Part shown: in pieces, positions 11,199-23,579 of the stretch | How the letters are laid out: the number at the start of each line of letters is the position of its first letter | Numbering within the stretch: position 1 is the first letter of the stretch | Assembly: GCA_935421135.1 (NCBI GenBank) | Contig: OW285187.1 | Span: 32,242,818 to 32,306,817 of the forward strand | From: Bugulina stolonifera | Taxonomy: Eukaryota > Bryozoa > Gymnolaemata > Cheilostomatida > Bugulidae | Direction: 5' to 3' | Length of the DNA stretch: 64,000 nucleotides | Position numbers and translations under genes: made by a program | Notes under the pieces: generated by a model | Databases searched by the model: none | Told to the model about the DNA's origin: nothing | Seen by the model: the letters and a program-made list of their open reading frames with translations, nothing else

Positions 11199-13072
11199 TT
11201 TAGCTCTGCCCAGCACTTGTCAAAATTTTGTCCAGCTAAAGTATTCCCATCACTTCTAAGTCGCAAGATAACTGCATGTTGATATACATATAAATAGTTA
11301 TGTTATGGTAGGTGAAGGTGGGTCTTCATCAATCATTGCGCCTGTGAGAACATCAATTCCCAATATTATGTTATGTATAACATAATATAGCTGTCACAGA
11401 CTTACATTGTATATTTACTCTGCAAATATTCAATAGTAACCAGGAAGTTGTTTTATATCAGGCCATGTGATCATTTGTATACTAACCCGCTGTTCAGTTC
11501 CTTCTTGGGGTTTTGTGTAGTAACACAGAAGATTCGGAATAATGTGGTGGCTGATTTTTTCGCATATTCTATTAAACACTAGTTTAGTTACTGGCGTCAA
11601 CAATAACCTGGTGAGTCTTGTAGAAATTTATAAGAAATACGATTATAAAATAGGTCATTCAATTGTGTTGAGTGGTAATTAAGTAAAAACTTATATTTAT
11701 ATTATTTCACTTACCTATTTCTATTCAACCCATTTATGACGTAAACCTTTTAACCTTTTAAATGCAAGCCATGGCCATCATAATGAAAATTGCTATTGCG
11801 CTTTACAGTTTTGAATTAAAATCCTTCTGCCTGCCTTCATACTAGTTGAGAATTTCGTACTTGATTTACAATGTTTTATACAGTTACCAGCCTACAAGTA
11901 GTGTTAACTTTTTGATAAAATACGCAAGGTTTTTGCAATGGACTAAATGGCGTGACAAGCTCCTAGATAAGTTGCGGTAGTACAGTCTTCAAGCAGCTCA
12001 TAGTCTATTTGTTGGATACACTTTCTTTAAATCCCTCTTTTGATTGGCTGGCCATGCATACATTAATTGTAGATTAAATCCATTTTTTAGACTATTTTAT
12101 GGGCAGTAAAAACAGAATTGTGAGCTCACACCTGAGGTAAATATTTGTTATAAGGTTCACTTTAGCATATTTTCCATAATACTAGTTCGCTGTGATCCTA
12201 CTATCCTTTTGTAGGGCAATAGCTATTAGGTTTCCTTAATTACCCTTTCTCGCCCATACAGCATAGCATAATAAGCAACCCTATATTTGTTTACTGTTGA
12301 ATAAACTGCTTTATCGCTTTTGCAAAAGTTACATCAATTTCATAGAATTGCAATGTGATATTGATGTTGTTAGCTTCAATGCTTTCCCTTAATTAGGTAG
12401 GAAGTTTTGATATAATTTAGTTTTGTTGGTTATTTGAATATACATAATAGAATTACTCAAGTGTCATTGTCTTCTGTGTTAGTGACTGAGCTTGGAGTCA
12501 GCATTATTTTATTCCCAGTAAGTTTGTTGCATAATTCGTTGGTATTCCTAGGTTTACTCAATGTACCGGTGAAAGAAGAGCTGTTGCATCCACTCAATGT
12601 GCACAATCTAGGCACACTCTTTCTGTAGCAAAATGTAGAATTTTGTTGGTCCCACCTAATCAGCCGGCTGTTACTTATACCTGCCCAGCTCCTATTATTA
12701 TTGCAATAGCATATTATATCATGGGATAAGGTGCAATTGTAGCTCGCTGCTTACTTAACATTGTTTGCTGTGGTCTATATGATCACGCTAAATACACATA
12801 AGTAGTGATTGTAGTAGTCAATGGACTTGTATAACTTATCCTGACATCTTAATATTGAAGGAAGTAATCTTGTTTGCACACTCTTGTCAAGGCTTGGATT
12901 TTAGGGTTCATGGCATCATTTGATCACTTATTTGCAAAATAGTCCCTGCTTGGGGCACAGTTTTTTGCCTTGTGGACTGGTCAAATTGAGCTGTAGCCTG
13001 CATCGTGTACCAGTTGTGAATTTTTGGCTTCTTACTTAGGGACCAAATTCTGCCGATTTTTTCTCTGCCGGC

Positions 13073-13133
13073 ATGGAATACTCATCAATGATGCTTGGTA
13101 ATAGCAACATGTGGACCAATTACTACACTGCTG
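13073..13133 (+). CDS. Candidate alternative first coding exon of MRTF
   Basis: ATG at 13073 opens 20 codons plus one base (MEYSSMMLGNSNMWTNYYTA then G), ending at a donor CTG/GTTTGT at 13133/13134. This joins in phase to a 3' splice site ACCGCAG at 13733-13739, giving the same Ala-Gly-Ile-Pro junction that the unspliced 13703 start produces. The two N-termini end alike (TNYYTAG and TNFTTAG before IPTF). Use of the exon is an inference that needs transcript evidence. Confidence 0.45.
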
Positions 13134-13702
13134 GTTTGTTTACTGATTGGATATATATACATTGCACATGTAGATGTAAATGTGATGCAGCATCTCTTCT
13201 CATGCAGCAATCATTGTTGTCATAAAATAATTTTTGCTTTAATTGCAAGATTTCTTTGATGTGAAATTTTGTAGTTTGCTTTTGTTCCGTTTGTCAATTT
13301 TAAGGTTGTGATGAGTGTGTAAGCAATAATCTGTTGTTAATCTTCTAACCTACATGTCGTGATGCATGCCATACTTCTTTCATCTATGTTGTGTCATAAC
13401 AAAGGTTGCCTCCTGCTTAATTGGGTAACTGATTAACAATTTGCAGGAGTACTTAAGCTATAACTCTTTGTGAATATTTGTGTGAAGGAGGGGTTTGTTC
13501 ACTAATTAGCAATTCTTGATCATCCCATCTAATTACCTGAGAGTAATGTATGTATGAAGCTGACTCGCTTACTTAACCTGTTGGCAGCAGGCAGTGTATT
13601 CTAGGTGTAGCGGCTTGTTGGTGTTAGAGCAGTCGTACCGCTGCTACATTTCCCACACTTTATTCATCTCTCACTTGCATTCTACTTCATTCATTCTACA
13701 TA

Positions 13703-16700
13703 ATGGAGACCAAGGTTCATACTAACTTCACCACCGCAGGCATACCTACATTCGCTGAATTTCTTGCAGAAAGACAGTACTATAATAGACAAGTTCCTTC
13801 ACCAAGTAAGTCGGCGGCTGCTGACCTCGGTAACTGGCCCTCTTTTTATGGCAACAGTCCAAACCAGAGTGAGCAGAGCAAGGAGGCATACTTAGGACAG
13901 TACATACACAAGATATATTGCCGCGAGTGTCGGGAGCAGGAAGACATGGCCGCAGCCAGCCATTCGTCGGCTGGTGGCGCCAGCGGTAGCGGCTCACCTG
14001 GCACTCAACCCAACAGTCCTCCACAATCCATGATGGACCAAATGACATTAGCAGAGAAAATACCAGGTATAGATATAAATCACATTACATTATGTTGTCG
14101 AAAAGATGTTTTTTTGTAGAATAATTTGATATGAACAAGAATTACTGTGACTTTACATTAATACTCCGGAATAGGGATACACCATATTGTGTGAAGACAT
14201 GCGTCATGCTTATATATATATCACCTGACTAATGTTTCCTACACGTTTAAGATGTTGTTGTTGCTCATGGTATTATGTATGTACTACATTTAACTTGCAT
14301 GTAACTATGCACTATGTTGGTGCCATACAATGTAGATATGATATACTCGTATGTATGTATAAGTATGGTTGGTGCACTGGCTATTGCAAAGGTGGGCCCT
14401 AAAATATAAAGAAGTGAATCATAAGGTACCTGCCCTTATCAATTAGTGTATGATGAGAACAAACATCATTATCCTTCGCTGAGCTAGTGAGCCTGGTTTA
14501 CACACAATTCCTATGATGTTTAGCCTTATGTTGTATTATAGAACCCTGTAGGCCTAATGTGATGTACATACATTTGTATATTATATTCCTTTGAACATCT
14601 AGGTTCTTCTATGTTTGTTGTAGTATAAGTGTACTATACCTGCTAGTCAGGTAATATTACACCCCCCTGTCCTGTGTACTCAACACAATAGCCCCATGTA
14701 TGCCCTATATCTTTTTTATACATGTAGCTGGTACTTTCTCTCTTGCAGTATTAAACAGACGATTGATGTTCAGAAGATCCAGGCCTGAGCTAGTTAGTGC
14801 TGGTATCTACCCATGTAAGTTATATACATGTATTTACCTACACCTACATGCACGTAACTCACTCAATGCATATGTATATGAAATACAGTTGCATGAAACT
14901 TTATGTTGTCATCTGCCAATGCACACGGTGTATGTATGCCCAAGTCTACATCTTCATACCTACATGTACATAATAATATATCTAACTGTGTACACTGTTC
15001 TACTTTAGCTTCACCACATGCCTTTGCTGGACAGAGAGTTTTGCTGGAACGTGCCAAGGTAAATAACTACAGGATATTTACAACCTGCACAAATATATAT
15101 TTCAGTTCGGAAATAATGTTAATAAAGTATAGACTGATGTAAATAGACAGTAGGTTGTATAACACTGCTCCGAGCTGCCTGGCGTTTATTAATTGTTGGA
15201 AATACTCGTGTATGTTGAAACAGTAGCCGGTGTTTTAAAGTGCCGGCTGTAATATATTACGTTATGAGAGGTATTCGACTCCTCCACTATAGCTATTAAT
15301 ATTGTTAGCCAAGCAGACTGTTTGTGTAAGAGTAGGTGCAGATGTAGTGTATGCATATTATACTACTAATAGAGTAATACTTGGTATGAATTGCTGCCTT
15401 TTGGCTGCTGCCTGTCTAACTGCAATCATATTCAGCTAATTATATAATAGAGTATAAACAGAACCTCAAGTGTGTAGTCTATTGTTAGGTAATTCCAACT
15501 TCCCTCAGGTATAATAGCTCAGCGCTGTTATATACTGCTTTGTACAAGCATATTAAATTAACAGTGTGGTTCATGTGAAATAGGTTATTACAAAGTAGAG
15601 ATATAACTATATATTTGTTTAAATATCACCATGTAAGTCATTAACAAGGATTTATTTTCTGTATATAATGTTTGTAGAGCAAATGAATTTGTATACTAAT
15701 AGCTTTAGCCAAGATTGACATAAGGGGCACGCTATGTTAGTTTCATGGGGAGGTAACTACAATATAAAACATATGTATAACATGAACATTTATTATACAT
15801 GTATAATATTGCAGTAATAATGTGACGTTGTATAATCACTAGATGAATGTGCTGTTTATGTTTAGACTGGGGACATTCTAAAACATAAAATAGAACAGAG
15901 ACCAGACAGAGAGTTCTTGGTGCAGCACCATATTCTTGAAGGTAACTCTTTCCTTCCACACTTACATGTACATGTACTTACATGACACACCTATCTAAAC
16001 ACTGCCCTGTATATACTTTATGTGTGCGTAGTGGTTATATTGTGTTTGGTATAATATTATAATCTATACTCTATGGTGTATATATTACATCTACATTATG
16101 TAGGTAATGTATAATGCACTTAGCTATATTTAGAATATGCCTATTTATCTATCTCCTATCTCTACTATACAACCCTGTATTATGTGCTATATATGATATT
16201 AGCGTTATGGATTATACACCTACATGTACATGTACATGTAGGTGTATAACCTATGCTAAGATAATATATAAATCATGTACATATTGTACATGTATTTGTG
16301 AATAGATGACCCTAGTTTTTATATCTACATTATGAGCCGCAAACAAATACCATATCTTGAACTCGTATAATGTTTATGTAGATATTGGTACGTAAGTGTA
16401 TCCTAGTGTACCGTGGCGTATACTAGTGTGTCCTGACGTATACTAGTGTGTCCTGACGTATACTAGTGTGCCGTGTATAATCACAGATTCCAATGTGGAC
16501 CCGTCACTGCAGAGTGCTCAGAGGAAGCTGAAGAAGGCCAAACTCACAGATGAACTGAATGAGAAGTTGGCGCATAGACCAGGACCTCTAGAGCTGGTAG
16601 AGCAGAGGATATTGGAAGCAGATGACCCAATAAAAGCTGCTATACGAGGTACTCTACGATCTCTATACATGTAGCCTAATGATATGTAAATTATACTACC

Positions 16701-19700
16701 AGTATACTCGGTCCCTTGTTTACACTTGAGGTAAGATAATGAAGCTGAATAAACAACTGTTCAACCCACTTATTATGAGATACTTTGGGTAGGCCCTGCC
16801 CTATAGGTTTATTGATAGTAAGCAGTTAGATCAATCATATGAATGTTAACTCAGCTATAAAATATATATTATGATGCCACTATTCTTTCTTCCAGTTGTT
16901 CCCTAATATTTGGTGATAACGACTAGTAACATTTCATTCATTACACTGGATTGGATACTCCACCACGTAGCTACATGTACTTGTTACTGAAAGGACCATT
17001 TTTATTGTCCACTTCAATATTTTGATAATATAGCCTTGAGGAGGTAGTTAATGTTATACATGTGTACTGTACTCTATTATGCTGAACTAGTGTATAACAA
17101 GTTTATATCCCATAATGGAGAGATGTTCCAAGTACCCAGTTACGAATGCTAATGAGGGTTTACCTGTTGAATCAATAGGCACCATACACATACATGTAGA
17201 CATACATGTGAGTAGACTACATGTAGTACATTGATATTGCAGAAGGAAAGCTAGATTTCCATAAAACAGAAGAGGGGGTAGAGCCAGCTAGTATAGCTAA
17301 GCTACCGTATGAAATAGAGAGCCCTAAATCTGGAACTTCGTCCCCCGAACCTGACTGTGATAGTGAATCAAGTGTTAGTAGTGGAGCCTCTACAGGTTTC
17401 CAGACAGCAGTCGTTCCTCCACCACCAGATATAACTCCTCTCCTTTCCACCCCGACTCACACCAGCATTACCATCGGCGGTAAGACTCTTAAGATTCCTA
17501 TCACTACAACGCAGTCCTTTCCCGGTGGACCAATAGCGACTGTGACAGTATCAGCACCTACAATACAACAGTTAACTTCCATACCCCACATTCACAAGCA
17601 GCAAGCTAGTAATTTTGGTGCGAATCGAAATATACGTCGCACTACAAAGAATAATCGACCAAAACAGCAAATGAAACAAAGAGTAATCAAGTTTCATGAG
17701 TACAAGGGACCCTCTGCATCTAAGTCATCTAACACAAACTCTAGTAATAATGGCTCATTTGTAACGACAAGAGGACCACTGCAGAAACTGGATGGCTTAA
17801 CGCCGTACCAAGTGAGAGTTCACCAGCAGCAGCTCTATCTTCAGTGTCAGCTGGAGGTGCAATCTAAGGGTGAAGGTTCCGTACCCTCTACTGTACTCCT
17901 ACCTATCCAGACACCGGCTACCACCGCATCCATTATACAACAATCTCAGCAAACATCACCATTAATGCAGCAGGCTCTGCTACAGCAACCTCTCTCACAG
18001 CCGTCTACTCCGGCACCACAACACCCTGCAGATAAACTGGAGTCTCCAGCTACACCTAGACCACCAGAGCCTATGAGAAGTAGACCAGTTACTCCTAGTT
18101 TATCTGTGAAGTCTCCTTCAATGTCGCAGCTATACCAACCTCATACACCACTGCATGTGACCAGGTCTCTCTCTCATCTGGAGGACATGAAAGTATCAGA
18201 TCTTAAGTTGGAGCTCAGACAGCGCAACCTCACAGTGTCTGGACCGAAACCTCAGCTTATAGAGAGGCTGAGAAAGCACCAACTGCAAGAAATGTCAAGT
18301 AAGTCAGTTTAGTGACCACATTTTCCATTCAGTTGCCTGTTTATTCATATTATTAACGTTCAATGAAATGCATCTGTACGTGGGCATAAAGATAATGACT
18401 GTTTAGTAGCCTAGTGATCTCAGTCAGCAGGTAAGGCTGTACATCTTGTTGTAAATATAATGAGGCTTTTAGGAATTCTGCTGTTTGATTGGAAACAAAT
18501 GTAAGATTATTATTTTTTGTTTGACTGTATTATTAATAGACAAGCCCTTTCATTCTTGACCTAGATTGCACCAGTCATGAAGCAGCATTCATTCATTGAG
18601 TAAGTATAAATAATTATTAGCCTAGATCTGCGTATAATAACCTTCCTTTTCCCTCTTCAGCCAACGTACCATCAGTCAGTAGTACTAATAGCTCTGACTA
18701 TGGCTCTACAAACATACCAAGTGTACAGAGTCTACCAGATGACATACTCATGGCTCCACCCAGTGTAGCCAGTACTTCCGGATTGTCAAGTATGAGGTCT
18801 CCTCCCCCAACGCCTTGCTCTCCCCAGGAGGAGTTCATGAAGTCGCCTGCGTCAGTGCAGCCTAAAGGTAGCAACGGATCCATGGATGTAGATGAGGGCA
18901 GGTATGGTTTGACATTTGTTTAGCTATAATATTATAATATGTATGTTAACTGCTCGCTATGTATAACTCACTACTCTGACATTTACAAAGTACATCTTAT
19001 CCACTCTAATGTTGTTTGTTGAAATTATCAGTTAGAGGTAAAGGAAGATATTTAGACATTAACAGAGTGGAATTCCAGTGATAGCTAATTACATACCGCT
19101 GTTACCTCTACTATTCATTGAAAAGCATTAAGCAACCAGCACCATACTTAGTATCTATGAGCTGACTGTTCCGCTGCTAATTTACTTGTGTGTGTACAAT
19201 CATGTAATTTATAAGTTAATCCTTTTGCTCTGGGCAGGTGGTCAGCAGGTAGTGGGGTACCATATAATATAGTTGTTATGTCTTCTTCATGTTTTAGCAA
19301 TCAAAACACAAAATCTACTGCTGAGATTGTAAGGGAACAGGCTAAACAAATTGAGGAGCTAAAGGTGAGTTATCTGTCACTTGCCATGTGATTCATTCTG
19401 TGATATGCTTGTGGGTGATATAAACAGTCTGTAAATGATATGTATATATAATCATAATAATAGTAGTAATAATCTACGTCATACATGTAGATGTACATAA
19501 GTGTACATGTACATCTCGTATACATATGCATTTATATAGCCTATAATATTGTGTGTGTCTATGTCATATATGTATATGTATCTATGTGTTGCATTATTCA
19601 TCATCAATTTACAGAGAACACTGCAGCAGTTCCAGCAACAGTTTAGCATGGTTCAGCAGCCCTTTGTGGTTAGCCAGAGCCCCGTCCCACACAATAGGGA

Positions 19701-21540
19701 GTCTATGTCTGAACCACAGTCTCCCCAGCAGATTCCAACGCCTGTACAGCACCTAACATCACAACAGCTACAGGTATTGCTGCAACAGCAACAACTACAG
19801 CAGCAACGGCAGCAACACCAGCACCAACAGCTGCAACAGCAGCCTATCCAGCTGCAGACCCAGCAGATGACCCAAGTTGTCAACCAGCAGAGCTCTCCTG
19901 TAGACATCACAGATAAACAGGTATATCTGGCTACACCAGATGGCAAGATGCAGGCATACAAAGTAGTCTTACATACAGGAAATGGGGTTGTGCAACCACT
20001 ACAGCATAAACAGGAGTCATCTACTCTACAACAGCAGTAAGTTTCTAGCATATGTTATAGGGCGTTTGCAACTTCTATAAATATAATTTCTGTGTATTCA
20101 TAAATTTGTATTGCTGTACTAAATATCTATTATATCTAGTCTATATTGCTACCCATTAATTATTATAATATATGCAACATGAGTAATAATACGTCACTGG
20201 ACTGAACCAAGAATTGGTTTTGTATTCACAACGTCATGTTGGCTAACCATTACTCTGTGCGCTGCCACCTATGATACATGTAGTTATTACATGTAATAAC
20301 CTCACATGTTCTATGTTTAGGCCACCTCCTCCACCACCATTGTTACAGCAGACATCAAATATTGACATGCTTTCACCAAGTACAGATGGCGGGAACCATC
20401 TGGGCACTGAACAGGTAAGTCTTTCTATGGCGTTTGGCTTCCTGTACGCTAGCTTTAGTATCGGTGCTATGATTTAGGAATGCCTTGGCTTTGTTTCAAC
20501 TAGAGCAATGAAATCTGCCCATTTTAAATAAAGTTCCTTGTCTATTGCTTCAGTCTTAGAATACTTGCTTGTAGATGCCACCATCATTGAAAGAAAATGG
20601 TGAAAGTAGCCATCAGCCCATAGATGTTGAAGATGTCTTGGAAGTGTTGATAAGAACTGGAGGTATGTTTATATGTACATATATATTCATAAAGTACAGA
20701 ATATAGCCTATAGCCACTACAAAAATTTTATTTATTTGAACACTCATTTATATGTAATACATGGTAGTACATAATTTAGTGAAGTACTCTGAAAGTATCT
20801 GTAGGTGGCGTTTATCTCATTCTGAAGGAGATTATTTTTCTTTCTAAGTATAATTATATACATGCAATATAATGTAGTGTGTATATTATGATGTATGCGC
20901 ACATGCATTATGTTGTATATCACTTACTCCAAAAAGTGTATTGGAAATACGACTCCAGGATCTCATAGGTTCAAACATGATTAACGTATGCACTACTTGT
21001 ATACATTGTATATTTGTTATAGAAATAGATCCACGCATGATGAACAGTGACAACAATAGACCAAGCCTGCCAGAAGTAGGCAACGCCAACCAGCTATCCT
21101 CCAATGTTGTACCAGATAGCTCACAAAGTTCTATGGGTGGGGGTATTGTAGGGCATCCCAATCTAGAGCTTCATGAACCTTTGTCTCCACTATTAGACAT
21201 GGAGTGGATGGACAGTGACCATACTAATGGCTATCTGGGTATGAATGATGAAAACACTGCAACCCCTTTAGACACTAATGACAATGAATTCAACTATGAA
21301 AACAACTTAGATTGGTTATCAGACGTAATATCCATGGAAGCTCATTCGCCAGGGAAGGGCTTGCATTCTTCATATGATCAGAGAGCTGATGACTCATCGT
21401 CAACATCTGACCCCATTTTAACCCCTAAACCTACGGACATGATGAATATATTTGAACTTGACGAAACTAATTATAGATCTACACCAGACTCTGGCATCAA
21501 CTGGGACAAACTGATTGGAGAAACATCAAACCACTTGTAG
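13703..21540 (+). CDS. MRTF: Myocardin-related transcription factor (SRF coactivator)
   Basis: G-actin-sensing coactivator of SRF: RPEL motifs bind actin and hold the protein in the cytoplasm until Rho signalling depletes G-actin. Exons: 13703-14066, 14749-14814, 15009-15058, 15866-15941, 16487-16648, 17243-18298, 18661-18901, 19298-19364, 19615-20036, 20321-20414, 20575-20662, 21023-21540; all phases close, 3204 nt, 1067 aa. Seen in order: a 121-residue N-terminal extension, RPEL1 (LNRRLMFRRSRPELV, about 122-143), RPEL2 (LKHKIEQRPDREFLV, 164-185), a basic segment RKLKKAKL, RPEL3 (LNEKLAHRPGPLELV, 208-230), a basic box with VIKFHEYKG, a SAP domain (MKVSDLKLELRQRNL, about 552-588), a leucine-zipper-like helix (EIVREQAKQIEELKRTLQQF), a Q-rich tract, and an acidic C-terminus (SPLLDMEWMD). 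The order and the RPEL1-3 spacing match vertebrate MRTF-A. The start at 13703 was chosen as the simplest; see the 13073 alternative. A polyadenylation signal AATAAA lies at 21758-21763. Confidence 0.95.
16212..16249. repeat. Perfect 38-bp palindrome
   Basis: The 38 bases read identically on both strands, centred on three overlapping TACATGTA units and ending TTATACACC / GGTGTATAA. It lies in the MRTF intron before the RPEL3 exon. A perfect palindrome without a loop can extrude as a cruciform; its function is unknown. Confidence 0.97.
16401..16477. repeat. 20-bp minisatellite abutting a splice acceptor
   Basis: Unit TACTAGTGTGTCCTGACGTA is exact at 16421-16440 and 16441-16460, with diverged copies at 16401-16420 and from 16461. 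The array ends about 10 bp before the acceptor of the MRTF exon at 16487 and so replaces the normal polypyrimidine tract. Confidence 0.92.
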
Positions 21541-22423
21541 ATTTTGGTTTTATCCTAAATTTTCATTTCAAAATAGCTATATTTTTTGTAAACTATTTTT
21601 TTTTCTCAGTAAAGATTAGTGTTAAACTTAGCAAAGAATGCTTGAACACATTTTCTGATCTCTTGGATGAACTAATTTCCTCAAATGGAATAATTCTTAT
21701 CTTGTAATTTTTAGAAGCTGTAGCAGCTTTGCTCATGCAATACAAATTGATATTTTAAATAAACACTGATCATGTACATGTAATGGGTTTTGGTGCTATA
21801 CTATCACTGCAGATGTTACACTAGCTTACAAAGCGCATAATAGTTGCTGTAATATACTACTTCAATATTCACTTAGTCCTTATCCTTTGTATATATTTTC
21901 CTTTACTTTTTCCTGCTATTAGCTAGCCTAAAATTCATTTGTCAATAACATGTACATCTCTTTGCTGTTTTATCCATTCATTTAGTTTGTGCAGTGTAAA
22001 TGTTGCCCAGCTGAGTGACCAAGTGTGACATTCCAAGCCTGAATAGTGTGGTATGCTGTGCCCAACTTAATTTTTCTGCTTTTCAAAATATTAAGCACTG
22101 AATTTAAATTAAACTTGTGAGTTTTTATTTTGTATTTTTATAGATTCAAAACTAGTAATTAGAGTTATAGTGGCACATATTGTATGTTGTGCAGTTTATT
22201 ACTCCTACTACTACTAAACAACAAAAGCACATTTAAACTTAAAACTATTATAATTTATCAACTTCACAAGAATAAATCTGCAATAATATAAATCTTTATC
22301 TCTATTATTTGTAACCACACTGTGAATGTTGCATCAGGTTGTACCAAATTGTACTAAATAATCTTTATACTACATGTACAATATAAAAGATTTATTAATA
22401 AAGGACAGCAATTTTGTATGTAA
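21541..22423. other. 3' UTRs of convergent MRTF and ATPSCKMT
   Basis: No coding exon is seen. A plus-strand AATAAA at 21758-21763 suits MRTF. A minus-strand AATAAA (plus TTTATT 22391-22396) lies about 30 bp beyond the ATPSCKMT stop, implying a very short 3' UTR. Confidence 0.6.
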
Positions 22424-23095
22424 TTAGTTGAACGCCCTGCTATGCTTATAATAACTCCAAACTTTATCAATTCCTTCACCTTCTTCTGAGGCAGGCTTCC
22501 AGTTTGGAAGAGGAAATCTACATGCTAGTACTAGTCCATCGTCTTTTAGCTCAGCTTCCAGTTTATGCTCTAATTCAATCATCAAACTTTCAACGCCAAA
22601 CACTACTATATTATCGTAAACTCCTAGATTCGTCTTAAATATATCCTTCTTATAAAAGTTAATAGAATGCCGTGGTATTAATTTTTTATGCCTCCATTTC
22701 TGCAGTCGCGAATAGAACACAAGCCAAGAATTCAGCTCTACTCCATCAGCAGTGGACAAACTTGATTCTGCATTGACTCCCAGATTTTGTTCCATAACAG
22801 AAAATAATATTCGTCCGTCGCCACTACCAAGATCAACAATACTTCCGGAACGACCCCGTAAGCAGGTGACAATATTTTTAATTTGCTGATCTGTTGCTGG
22901 TACAAATGGCAAGCATATCTTCCTAAAACCTGGAAGTACAAATGGTATAGCCACACCATATATTACAGCAGCAGTTATAGCACCAATAGCCAACACAGTT
23001 TTTCCAGCTGAAGACAACTTCGGTGGTTGCGATTGTAAGCCTTGTTTATGAAGTTCGTCACAAACTAAGCAATCTTTGTTTGGTTCTGATTTCAT
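22424..23095 (-). CDS. ATPSCKMT: ATP synthase c-subunit lysine methyltransferase (FAM173 family)
   Basis: Mitochondrial inner-membrane SAM-dependent lysine methyltransferase; the vertebrate family member trimethylates the ATP synthase c-subunit. One uninterrupted 223-codon frame. A hydrophobic segment (about 32-54, VLAIGAITAAVIYGVAIPFV) is followed by the family signature LPFVPATDQQIKN, the SAM-binding motif VDLGSGDGRI (87-96), VELNSWLVFYSR, VVFGVESLM, and the C-terminal ACRFPLPNW plus GEGIDKVW. All align in order with human FAM173B. The human gene is split, whereas this one has no coding intron; an AG-terminated pyrimidine stretch just upstream of the ATG leaves room for a 5' UTR intron. It is convergent with MRTF and divergent from PRDX6. 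FAM173A against FAM173B is not resolved beyond the better match to the latter. Confidence 0.92.
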   Translation of the reverse strand: MKSEPNKDCLVCDELHKQGLQSQPPKLSSAGKTVLAIGAITAAVIYGVAIPFVLPGFRKICLPFVPATDQQIKNIVTCLRGRSGSIVDLGSGDGRILFSVMEQNLGVNAESSLSTADGVELNSWLVFYSRLQKWRHKKLIPRHSINFYKKDIFKTNLGVYDNIVVFGVESLMIELEHKLEAELKDDGLVLACRFPLPNWKPASEEGEGIDKVWSYYKHSRAFN

Positions 23096-23579
23096 AATTC
23101 CGCAACTAAAATGAAAAACGTAATCAAAGACATTGTTTTATAATTGTAATTTCCGTGTATATACCAATGCAGGCTTGTTGTTAGATTTAACCAAAAGCAC
23201 ACTCACACTCATACAATACAAACCTACAAATAATAATTGTACCATAGTATTTACAAAAACAAAAATGAAACTAATAATATATATAAGAAATATATACAAT
23301 TATTATTATTGTTTATAAGTTATCATCCATTAATACCTTTGATACCTACATGTAGAATACATGGAATACTCTCATTCAGAATTTAGTAAAGGAGCACCTC
23401 AGTTTGCTGTACGGTATATTAAAGAGTGATTTAAATTTACAGCTAGTTGGTGTGTTTGTAAATCCATAACGACGTAAGAAATCAACAGCTCAGTACAATC
23501 TACTTTTCATTCGTTCTAGTTTAGATCTTTGTGTCTATACCTATCTTGAATTGTTTGTGGTAAAAAACTGTTGTGGTAA

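Larger units (their letters stand above)
7515..13072. other. Intergenic region between the divergent PDPK1 and MRTF genes
   Basis: No conventional gene is supported. Apart from the gypsy relic, 8500-10430 is very AT-rich with degenerate GAATAT/GAGTATCA simple repeats (about 9430-9560) and a long hairpin at 10240-10315. The 10560-10935 stretch is open on both strands (119 aa minus, 82 aa plus) without a recognisable domain. A 20-bp minisatellite sits at 11121-11198. From 11500 to 13070 I see only AT-rich DNA, presumably including the MRTF 5' regulatory region. Confidence 0.5.

Noticed and set aside
19653..20051. Cysteine-rich 132-codon minus-strand ORF
   Set aside because: It is the antisense of the MRTF glutamine-rich CAG/CAA tract; poly-Cys/Ser/Trp is what the complement gives.
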